In this document: in pieces, positions 56,919 through 64,000 of the stretch
How positions within the stretch are numbered: the stretch's first letter is position 1
Layout of the letters: the number at the start of each line of letters is the position of its first letter
From: Photorhabdus noenieputensis
GTDB lineage: Bacteria > Pseudomonadota > Gammaproteobacteria > Enterobacterales > Enterobacteriaceae
Length of the DNA stretch: 64,000 nucleotides
Reading direction: 5' to 3'
Assembly: GCF_018448935.1 (NCBI RefSeq)
Contig: NZ_RCWC01000003.1
Span: 124,001-188,000, forward strand
Notes under the pieces: model-generated
What the model was told of the DNA's origin: nothing
Seen by the model: only the letters and a program-made list of their open reading frames with translations
The model's database searches: none
Translations under genes and position numbers: made by a program

Positions 56919-57845
56919 TTAGTGGCGTATTTGCTCCAGTTCGTTCTGGCTCAGACCGGTGGTTTTCATCACTGTTTCACAATCGATTCCGCTGTTCAGC
57001 AATGCATGAGCAATTTTTAACGTTGCTTCTTGACGTCCTTCCTGACGTCCTTCCTGACGCCCTTCCTGACGCCCTTCCTGACGTGCTTTATGTTCCAATC
57101 TTTGTGCTATTGTCATCAGTACCTCCTCATACCTCGGGGACTGTTCTGCCAGTCGCCGAATAAAACCCTCTGGATCGGCGGTATCTCCCACCTGTAATAA
57201 GTAGTTTAGCACGCTTTTTAGCTGTTCATCCGTATAGTAATCATACGTCAGCAGTATAACCAACTCTTGCAGCAGCTCTGCCATATCTCGCTGCCGGATA
57301 TGCTTTTGCACCATTTCCAGTAGCGCGACCCGTTTGTGCGTCAAAATTTCATCATCCGGAATTACCGTCACATCTACCAGCGGGAATTTATTGGAATAGA
57401 TTTCCTCCGCCAGGGCCGGATCATCGAAACAGTCGAGCCAATTGGTGCTCCAAGGATACGGCTGTATTTTACCGTGATAGAACAACACCGGAATGACCAG
57501 CGGCAATTTTTCATGTCCCTGCTCCAGATGCCGTTGCATGGCTGAAATACCGTAGCGCATTAATCGAAATGCCATCATTTTGTCCGGAGAACTTTGGTGC
57601 TCGATCACACAATACACATAACCGTCACCCTGAGCCGTTTTCAATGAATACAAAATGTCGGAATAATGCGCCCGCAGATTGTCTTCAATAAACGACCCTG
57701 ATTCCAACCGCAGTGTATCCAGATCACAAACTGCCCGTAATGTCGCAGGCAAATGTATCTCCAAAAAGTCTCTGGCAGTATCAATATGACTTAAAAACTG
57801 TTTAAAAACAGCGTCATGTGGCGTTGGGGTATTTTTTCTCTTCAT
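56919..57845 (-). CDS. Rpn/YhgA-like putative recombination-promoting nuclease, copy 2
   Basis: The 308-residue protein is a near-copy of the one at 29840-30802, with the same TPHDAVFKQFLSHIDTARDF start and YCVIEHQSSPDKMMAFRL nuclease segment. It differs mainly in having fewer C-terminal RQEG units (four instead of seven). Shared flanks (AACCTGAACTTCG beyond the start, GTCCGACAAA beyond the relic) show that both lie in the same kind of element. It points toward the PVC from the right. Confidence 0.88.
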   Translation of the reverse strand: MKRKNTPTPHDAVFKQFLSHIDTARDFLEIHLPATLRAVCDLDTLRLESGSFIEDNLRAHYSDILYSLKTAQGDGYVYCVIEHQSSPDKMMAFRLMRYGISAMQRHLEQGHEKLPLVIPVLFYHGKIQPYPWSTNWLDCFDDPALAEEIYSNKFPLVDVTVIPDDEILTHKRVALLEMVQKHIRQRDMAELLQELVILLTYDYYTDEQLKSVLNYLLQVGDTADPEGFIRRLAEQSPRYEEVLMTIAQRLEHKARQEGRQEGRQEGRQEGRQEATLKIAHALLNSGIDCETVMKTTGLSQNELEQIRH

Positions 57846-57991
57846 CGGTGAATGGTAGCATACTTTCTTTTATATTGAAGGAATATTAAGCAAGAAACCA
57901 AGCGGACTGAGATGTCTTGAATTTTCTTTGACAAAAACTTTGATCGTATCTCAGATACTTTAATTTCCTTCTTAAGCGAAGTTCAGGTTAG

Positions 57992-58356
57992 TTACCTTTC
58001 CTGCAAATTTCCGCTATTTACCTGCTCCAATGATTTAAGTAAATGTTTTGCATTAGCGGATGAACGTAGTAAATAAGCAGTTTCTTCAAGGCTTGCATAT
58101 TCTGCACTTGAAATAATAACGCAATCGCCACCGTTTTGTCTGGTGATCAATATTGGTGTACAATCCTGAACAACTTGATCCATTATCGAAGCAAGATTTT
58201 CCTTTGCAACGCTATACCCTATGGATTTCAAGATGCATCGCGACGGCAAAGGAACGAATCCCCGGGAGCATAGCAAACTATGTGGCCGGGGTGATCGAGT
58301 GCAGCCAACAAAGAAGCAACTTGAAAAATGACGGGTATATATGTTGTCTTCCGCAT
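57992..58356 (-). pseudogene. Phd/YefM-type antitoxin interrupted by ERIC
   Basis: The first six codons (MRKTTY at 58356-58339) and the rest (SVAKENLASIMDQVVQDCTP to the end at 57992) belong to one antitoxin gene, split by the ERIC at 58213-58341. Removing the ERIC restores MRKTTYSVAKENLAS, the usual start. Translation from the original ATG now ends inside the ERIC. No partner toxin remains: the Rpn element begins just after the stop codon. Confidence 0.82.
58213..58341 (+). repeat. ERIC element, copy 2, inside antitoxin gene
   Basis: Full-length ERIC with TATACCCTATGG and GACGGGTATA ends, inserted at a TA in the sixth codon of the antitoxin gene. It carries a few changes relative to copies 1 and 3. 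Confidence 0.93.
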
Positions 58357-58572
58357 AATATGTCCTTTTCTCGTATCAATAATACCGAATCTTAATAAGC
58401 AAAAAATAATGGTACAAATCTTTCAAGCTAAATATCTATTGCGCCATCCATTTTCCTCATTAACCCAGTTTAATCCCCCACTAGGGCGTTATTATTGTGG
58501 CAATACAACGAGGCAACTAATTCGCGGATAAATAAATTCGAAATCAATGGTGGCATCGATTTGACGGACCAA

Positions 58573-58962
58573 ATGATTTTTAGGAACCATAAAGGGTTAT
58601 GAGAAGGGAACCACAGCGGGAATTGTTGCCCACCATGCTAACAGGCTAGACCTGCTGTTAAACGCATTAGATTTAGCAAGCTGCCTGAATGATTTGAGTT
58701 TACCGAGTTTTCAACTTCACCCACTTACAGGAGATCGAAAGGGCATTTGGGCGGTAAACGTATCGGATAACTGGAGGTTAACTTTCGAATTTAACGATGG
58801 TGATGTTTATACCCTATGGATTTCAAGGTGCATCGCGACGGCAAGGGAGCGAATCCCCGGGAGCATAGCAAACTATGTGACCGGGGTGAGTGAGTGCAGC
58901 CAACAAAGAGGCAACTTGAAAGATAACGGGTATATATACTGAACTACGAGGACTATCATTAA
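58573..58962 (+). pseudogene. higB: HigB-type toxin with frameshift and ERIC insertion
   Basis: The start MIFRNHKGL at 58573 goes out of frame near 58598-58602; the body continues in another frame as YEKGTTAGIVAHHANRL through LHPLTGDRKGIWAVNVSDNW to FEFNDGDVY. The ERIC at 58808-58935 then interrupts it, and beyond it LNYEDYH and the stop appear, completing the usual HigB end. Two separate lesions make an active toxin unlikely. Confidence 0.85.
58808..58935 (+). repeat. ERIC element, copy 3, in the higB 3' end
   Basis: Full-length ERIC inserted at a TA just before the last eight or so codons of higB. Removing it restores the reading GDVY-x-LNYEDYH. Confidence 0.93.
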
Positions 58963-59252
58963 TGACTAAACGTATGCCACCCCATCCGGGGCGCTACATC
59001 TCTGACGAGATGGAGCACTTAAATATTAGTCTTAGAGCGCTTGCACGTGCGCTGGATGTCTCACCGTCAACTATTGGGCGTGTTGTTGAAGGTAGCGCGG
59101 CAGTAACGCCAGGAATGGCGGTTCGTTTAGCCAACGTGATCGGCAGTACGCCGGAAATGTGGCTGAGACTCCAGGAAGCGTATAGCTTGGCACAAGTTAA
59201 ACAGGAAATAGATTTAACTCGTCTAACTCCCCTGTTTACGCCAGCACCTTAA
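58962..59252 (+). CDS. higA: HigA-type antitoxin
   Basis: The 96-residue HTH protein (RMPPHPGRYISDEMEHLNIS, then LRALARALDVSPSTIGRVVEG) is the HigA antitoxin, which binds its toxin and represses the operon. Its ATG overlaps the higB stop by one base (TAATG). It looks intact although its toxin gene is broken; it may persist as a plain repressor or simply not yet have decayed. Confidence 0.92.
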   Translation: MTKRMPPHPGRYISDEMEHLNISLRALARALDVSPSTIGRVVEGSAAVTPGMAVRLANVIGSTPEMWLRLQEAYSLAQVKQEIDLTRLTPLFTPAP

Positions 59253-59296
59253 ATAGCAGCAAGCTCCGTCTGGTGAACGGAGCTGAATTAAAACAG

Positions 59297-59326
59297 AGTG
59301 CTGGATGAAAAAACCAGCACTTTGTC
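59297..59326 (+). terminator. Terminator after higA
   Basis: AGTGCTGG and CCAGCACT pair around a 9-nt loop and are followed by TTTGTC. A second hairpin (AGCTCCGT/ACGGAGCT, 59262-59284) lies just before it. Confidence 0.6.
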
Positions 59327-59398
59327 AATAATCTGTTGCACCATCCGTGGCGCAATCAATATCTTTATTTTTATGACTATCGCAAGCCATCCATTTGA

Positions 59399-62300
59399 TT
59401 AAGCAGTAGCATCTGAAATCAATTGGGTTGTCGGCACATCCTGACCAAATCCTCGCAGCCCTACCACATGCACATGTTCGTGGTTTTTAAATACTTTACG
59501 CACCAATTTATAAGTGGTCCCTTTTTCAGGACTGATATTTTCCGGGGCAGCGATAATTAACTGCATTTGCAGTCGTTCGCATAGTTCAAATAGAGTGGCA
59601 ATGGATTTAGCATCCAGACGCGCCGCTTCATCAAGGAATAACAATCGACAAGGGGAAATATCTTTACCACGCAGGCGGCGGGATTCTTCTTCCCAACTCT
59701 GCACCACCATCACCAGAATGGACATGCCGGTACCGATCGCTTCACCAGTAGACAACGCACCACTCTCTGCTTTTAACCAACCATCCGATCCACGGTTAAC
59801 TTCAACATCCAGTTCCAGATAGTTGCGATAATCCAACAACTCTTCACCGATGGTTTGCGGCAAGCGCTGTCCCATATCTACTTGTGGATTTAGGCGCTGA
59901 TAAAGTTTTGCCATTGCTTCCGAGAAGGTTAATCGCTGGCTGTTAAATAGATCCTGATGCTGTTCTTGCTGTTCAGAAAGCACATCCAGCAATATCGCAT
60001 GGCTTTCACGCACGTTTACATTCAACCGCACACCACGGACTTGTCCGAAGGAAACAGCTTGCAGCCCTTGGTTTAGCATGCGGATGCGGTTCTGCTCGCG
60101 CTGAATGGTTTTGCGGATAATATTCGCCACACTCTTCGAACTGATGGCGAGTTTTTGCTCGCGGGCAGTCAGCTCTTCCGTCAAACGGGCCAGTTCAATT
60201 TCCATCTGTTCAATGGCATCAACCGGATCGTCAGTGCGGATAATATCTTGACGAATGCGTTCACGCAGGTGCTGATAAACGGCAATGAAAAACTGAATTT
60301 TACGTTCAGGGCGTTTTGGATCTTCGGACAAACGCAGCGCATCGCGTAGATGTTCGTTATCAGCCACTGCTAAACGCAACGCACCCAACGCCTTATCCGA
60401 CATGGAACGTAATGCGCCACCCTCCATATACGCCAGTTCACGGCGATGCAGACGACGCTCAACGCCATTATCTTTCACCATCCTCATCACTGCACACCAG
60501 CCCGCCTTGGCAGAAACCACCTGTTCACGGATTTGATAGTAATCACGTTCCAGCTTACGCAGTTTTTTCTGCAAGCTATCCATTTCCGCTTCGCAAAAAG
60601 CGATCTGCTTCTCAAGCTGGTTGACTCTGGAACGGTTAGTGCTGAGTGCTTCATGGAGTCGATCACGGCGCTCGCGGGCGCGCATTTCAGCATTCGCGTC
60701 CGCCTGAACACCAATCTCTTTCATCTCTTGGTGCAACTCTTTCAGCATATCCTGTTTGGTTTCGTAAGAGCTTTTTAGCGATGCCAACACTTGGTTAAAT
60801 TGGGAATACTGCGCTTGCTGTTGACGCAATTGTTCGCGGGCGCGACTGCGGTCCGATTCTGCATGTTCCAGACGCTGACGCAGTTTGTCATTCAGATCCG
60901 CATTTTCGTTGAGCATACCGGCAGAATCGCTGTAGCTAAAATGCGCACGGCGCTGTACCACTTCCACCAGCGCAAAAGCCCGCTGTTTAGCCTGATGCTG
61001 GCTCTGTTTGGCCGTTTCATAGTCCTGTTGCAACTGTTCATGCTGCTGTGGATCACTTTGCAGAACCGCAACCATCGGCTCCAATTTCGCCAGTGCCGAG
61101 CCATGTTGTTGCAGGAAACGGGCTGCTTCTTGCGCTTCATCCAATTCTTCGCGTATCTCTTCTACGCGATCGATTAAGGTTTCATCCAGCAATAACGTGA
61201 TTTGAGGAAGCAGGCGATTTAATGCCGTCAGGCTCTCTTTAGCCTGAGTATATTGCTGACGCTGCTGTTGAGTCTGTTCTTCAAACCGGGATAGTTCACG
61301 CTCCAGTTCCGTGTGACGCTGCCTCAGTTCGCGGATTTCCGCTTCCGGATCGGTATCAAATGCCACAGAGAGGTGTTTACCCACAAACTGGCTGAATGCC
61401 TGATGCGCACGCTGAATTTTCTGCACATCAAAAGAGAGCGTGGCATAACGCTCTGCCAAGGTATCGCGCTCCAGATTCAAAGCTTCCAGACGGTTTTCTC
61501 TGGCGGCACGACCAAACAACGGCAATTCAGGATAACGGGAATAACGCCATTGACGATCAGACGATTTGACCAGTACCGCATTTGCCTGCTCTTCGGCGTT
61601 AAATACGCTGTCATCAAAGGATTGCGGATCACCTTCAATTAAGTAGAGATCTTCCGGGCAATCTTCCAGCGTTTCAAGATGTGGACGCACCAAGGAGAGA
61701 TCGGGCACCACAATGCCATGTCGCGCAGGCCCATACAAGGCAGAGAAGTACGGTGCATCATCAATGGTGATATCGTCATAAATTTCTGACAGCAAAACCC
61801 CACCGAAACGTTCCGCCAGCGCAATCATCCGGCTATCTTCCGCTCCGCTCGGTTGACTGAGGCGCTCGATCTGCTTTTCCAGTTCACGTTTTTGCGCCGC
61901 AACTTCATCACGCTCTACCGTGGCTTCACGCTCACGTTCAAGTAGTTGCTGCATATATTCAGTCACGTCATTACTGCTTGTCAGTGTTTCACCGCTCTGT
62001 TCGCATAGCTGATGCAGGGTATCCTGCGCAGCTAGCCAAACTGGGGCGCGGGCAGTCAGTGACTGAATTTTCTGTTTCAGTTGTTCAAGCGCCTGGCGCA
62101 TCTCCATACGGCGTTCACCGCTTTCATTGACACTCAGACTTAACGCATCCTGCCGGGCTTCAAGTTCATTTTGTAATCCTTCCAGCTCTTCGGCCTGATA
62201 CTGCCGTCCCTGACGTTTGCAAAATTCGCTTAATAAACGTTCCGCATTTTGTTGGTTGTTCAGGCGCTGCTCCAATTCAGCCAACTGCATGCGTAACGGC

Positions 62301-63847
62301 TGAACTCGATCCGCCAGATGTCGCTGTGACGACCAATCACGCAGCAATTCCCGGGCGCTCTGCCACGCTTCGCTACGGCTGATTTCACCAACCATACTTT
62401 TGACTAATTGATACGCTTGTTCGAACTGATTATGTGCCGCATCAGCAACACTTAATTTCTGTTCCAATGCCAACAAGGCTTCTGTCGCCTGCTGCTCTTT
62501 AGCCTGAAAAGTTTCCAACCATATTTCTGCATTATCAGCGGCAAGATCCGGTAACCGACAAAGCTCACGAGCACGTTCCAGCGCTTGTAGCGCCTGTTGA
62601 TACTGAATAGCGCGGGTTTGCTGAACGTCCAGCGCCTGCTGGTAATCCGCCAACTGGCTTTTCAGCTCATCGACTTCCTGCTCTGCCGCTTCCGCTCTGG
62701 CTTCATATTCAGACTGAATTTCCGCTGCTTCTTCAACAACCTCAGTCTGCTCTTCCAAACGGTAAGAGAGTTCTTCCAGATCTCCCTGATAACGGTCAAT
62801 TTTTTCCTGCTGGCGCATGGCGGTTTGCACCAGATTCAGGTGATCACTGGCCGCCTGATGATCAGCTTCTAAATCAACAGAAGCTCCACTCTGTTCCTCC
62901 AGTTCCCGCGCCATTTCGACATGGCGATACTGCTCGGTTGCCAGTTGCCTATGGCTGCTAAATAGCTCTCCACGCAATGCCAGTGCTTGATCCAGATGGG
63001 TACGCCGTTCATTAGCATGGCGCATATAATCAGCGGAAACGTAAGAAGTTGCTTCGGTGATCAAGTGCTTGAACAGATCGCGATCAGATTGGGTTACCCG
63101 GATAGCTTCCAGCGTTATACGGTTTTCACGCAGTGCTGCTTCCATATCCTGAAATGCCTTGCGAACACCACTGTTTTCCGGCAACAGATAATCACGCAGG
63201 GAACGGGTAATGGCGCTGGAAATACCGCCGTACAGGGAAGCTTCGATCAGACGATAAAATTTACTGCGATCACTGGCCGAACGCAGGCGTTTGGGTATCA
63301 CTCCCAAATCAAACATCAGCGCATGATAATCGGTGATGGAGTTAAATTGTTTGAACTGCACGCCTTCCATCTCATCAAGACGATCTTTCAGTTCATTCAG
63401 TGGCAATACACGCGCCTGTCTTTCACCCACATTTTCAGTTAATAGCTGCGTAGGTTGAATAGCGGTTGGCAAGCCTTGGATCATAAAGGGTTTGATGTCA
63501 ACCTTACGGTCACGCCCTGCAACCTGTTGCAGCCTCACCCCAACGATGACACGCTGATGCCGAGAGTTAATCACATCCAGCGTTGAGTAACAGACCCCCG
63601 CACGCAATTTACCGTGCAAACCTTTATCACGGGAACCGGAAGTGGCACCGGCTTCGGTGGTGTTACGGAAATGCAACAAGGTTAAATCAGGGATCAGCGC
63701 GGTGACAAAAGCCGCCATCGTGGTGGATTTACCCGCACCATTACCGCCTGATAAGGTTGTGACTAATTCATCAAGATCAAATGTTCTGGCAAAAAAGCCA
63801 TTCCAGTTAACCAGCGTCAGTGAACGAAATTTACCGCGTTCAATCAT
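59399..63847 (-). CDS. mukB: Chromosome partition protein MukB
   Basis: MukB is the SMC-like ATPase of the MukBEF condensin that organises the chromosome in gammaproteobacteria. The 1482-residue product has Walker A GGNGAGKS (34-41), long coiled coils around a central hinge, and a C-terminal head with [20 protein letters not shown] and Walker [12 protein letters not shown]. Length and motifs are those of intact MukB. Its start overlaps the mukE stop by 4 bases. Confidence 0.98.
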   Translation of the reverse strand: MIERGKFRSLTLVNWNGFFARTFDLDELVTTLSGGNGAGKSTTMAAFVTALIPDLTLLHFRNTTEAGATSGSRDKGLHGKLRAGVCYSTLDVINSRHQRVIVGVRLQQVAGRDRKVDIKPFMIQGLPTAIQPTQLLTENVGERQARVLPLNELKDRLDEMEGVQFKQFNSITDYHALMFDLGVIPKRLRSASDRSKFYRLIEASLYGGISSAITRSLRDYLLPENSGVRKAFQDMEAALRENRITLEAIRVTQSDRDLFKHLITEATSYVSADYMRHANERRTHLDQALALRGELFSSHRQLATEQYRHVEMARELEEQSGASVDLEADHQAASDHLNLVQTAMRQQEKIDRYQGDLEELSYRLEEQTEVVEEAAEIQSEYEARAEAAEQEVDELKSQLADYQQALDVQQTRAIQYQQALQALERARELCRLPDLAADNAEIWLETFQAKEQQATEALLALEQKLSVADAAHNQFEQAYQLVKSMVGEISRSEAWQSARELLRDWSSQRHLADRVQPLRMQLAELEQRLNNQQNAERLLSEFCKRQGRQYQAEELEGLQNELEARQDALSLSVNESGERRMEMRQALEQLKQKIQSLTARAPVWLAAQDTLHQLCEQSGETLTSSNDVTEYMQQLLEREREATVERDEVAAQKRELEKQIERLSQPSGAEDSRMIALAERFGGVLLSEIYDDITIDDAPYFSALYGPARHGIVVPDLSLVRPHLETLEDCPEDLYLIEGDPQSFDDSVFNAEEQANAVLVKSSDRQWRYSRYPELPLFGRAARENRLEALNLERDTLAERYATLSFDVQKIQRAHQAFSQFVGKHLSVAFDTDPEAEIRELRQRHTELERELSRFEEQTQQQRQQYTQAKESLTALNRLLPQITLLLDETLIDRVEEIREELDEAQEAARFLQQHGSALAKLEPMVAVLQSDPQQHEQLQQDYETAKQSQHQAKQRAFALVEVVQRRAHFSYSDSAGMLNENADLNDKLRQRLEHAESDRSRAREQLRQQQAQYSQFNQVLASLKSSYETKQDMLKELHQEMKEIGVQADANAEMRARERRDRLHEALSTNRSRVNQLEKQIAFCEAEMDSLQKKLRKLERDYYQIREQVVSAKAGWCAVMRMVKDNGVERRLHRRELAYMEGGALRSMSDKALGALRLAVADNEHLRDALRLSEDPKRPERKIQFFIAVYQHLRERIRQDIIRTDDPVDAIEQMEIELARLTEELTAREQKLAISSKSVANIIRKTIQREQNRIRMLNQGLQAVSFGQVRGVRLNVNVRESHAILLDVLSEQQEQHQDLFNSQRLTFSEAMAKLYQRLNPQVDMGQRLPQTIGEELLDYRNYLELDVEVNRGSDGWLKAESGALSTGEAIGTGMSILVMVVQSWEEESRRLRGKDISPCRLLFLDEAARLDAKSIATLFELCERLQMQLIIAAPENISPEKGTTYKLVRKVFKNHEHVHVVGLRGFGQDVPTTQLISDATA

Positions 63848-64000
63848 GGTTGTTCATCTCCCGCATCTTCTGCTGAGTTATCCGGTGTTTCATCATTTTC
63901 ACTATCATCAAGCGACAAGCCGCCTTCAATCGGCATTGCCTCACCATCACGGATCATCCTCAGTTGTACTTCACGAGGATCGTCGCCACTGCGCACATCC
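63844..64000 (-). CDS. mukE: Chromosome partition protein MukE, 3' end
   Basis: The last 51 or so codons are visible: [27 protein letters not shown], then an acidic tail. The rest of the gene lies beyond the window. The stop overlaps the mukB start (ATGA), as in mukFEB operons. Confidence 0.93.
   Translation of the reverse strand, partial: DVRSGDDPREVQLRMIRDGEAMPIEGGLSLDDSENDETPDNSAEDAGDEQP

Noticed and set aside
60155-63442. Several open frames antisense to mukB
   Set aside because: They mirror the long coiled-coil coding sequence and lack ribosome-binding sites or family features.

Overview
The window is enterobacterial chromosome that fits Photorhabdus (Morganellaceae) very well. It carries a complete Photorhabdus Virulence Cassette (PVC, an extracellular contractile injection system), a type I-F CRISPR-Cas locus, halovibrin-like secreted proteins with a LuxR solo, ERIC elements, and mukB with the end of mukE. 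The genus call is an inference from gene content; no search was run. No rRNA or tRNA gene was seen.

Layout. 1-11741: myo-inositol catabolism on the + strand (iolA partial, iolD, iolG, a sodium:solute symporter, a second iolG-like gene, a fused iolC, iolE, iolB), with candidate IolR operators before the second iolG-like gene and an ERIC between iolC and iolE. 11789-25565: type I-F CRISPR-Cas on the - strand. Three arrays (24, 12 and 15 repeats) all have their leader on the right. The cas genes run cas1, cas2-3, csy1, csy2, csy3, csy4, and a phzF-family gene lies between arrays 1 and 2. A Phd-type antitoxin with a truncated toxin sits between cas2-3 and csy1. 25566-31000: a decayed accessory zone with small unknown genes, an orphan tail-fibre gene, an IS30 relic and an Rpn (YhgA-like) gene. 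31443-52946: the PVC, with an ops-like RfaH element in its leader, pvc1 to pvc16, a probable anthrax-edema-factor/ExoY-type nucleotidyl cyclase effector and a terminator. 53066-55883: two diverging halovibrin-like genes flank a luxR solo; their promoter regions are inverted copies, each with a lux-box-like palindrome. 56154-56537: a LecB-type lectin gene whose leader copies the PVC ops region. 56659-57985: a second, inverted Rpn element. 57992-59252: two toxin-antitoxin remnants, each interrupted by an ERIC. 59399-64000: mukB and the 3' end of mukE, - strand.

How it fits together. The iol genes form a route from myo-inositol uptake to acetyl-CoA. The CRISPR leaders share a strict geometry: an IHF-like site 17 nt from the repeat, a second at 96-97 nt, and 9-bp inverted arms always 52 nt apart around the second site. 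The PVC carries its structural genes, ATPase, cap and one cargo gene, and its shared leader motif predicts co-expression with the lectin under RfaH-type antitermination.

The points most worth following are the shared ops-like leader of the PVC and the lectin, the hvnA-luxR-hvnA inverted duplication, the edema-factor-like cargo, the CRISPR leader geometry, the relic sheath gene between pvc1 and pvc2, and the ERIC insertions in two neighbouring toxin-antitoxin loci.
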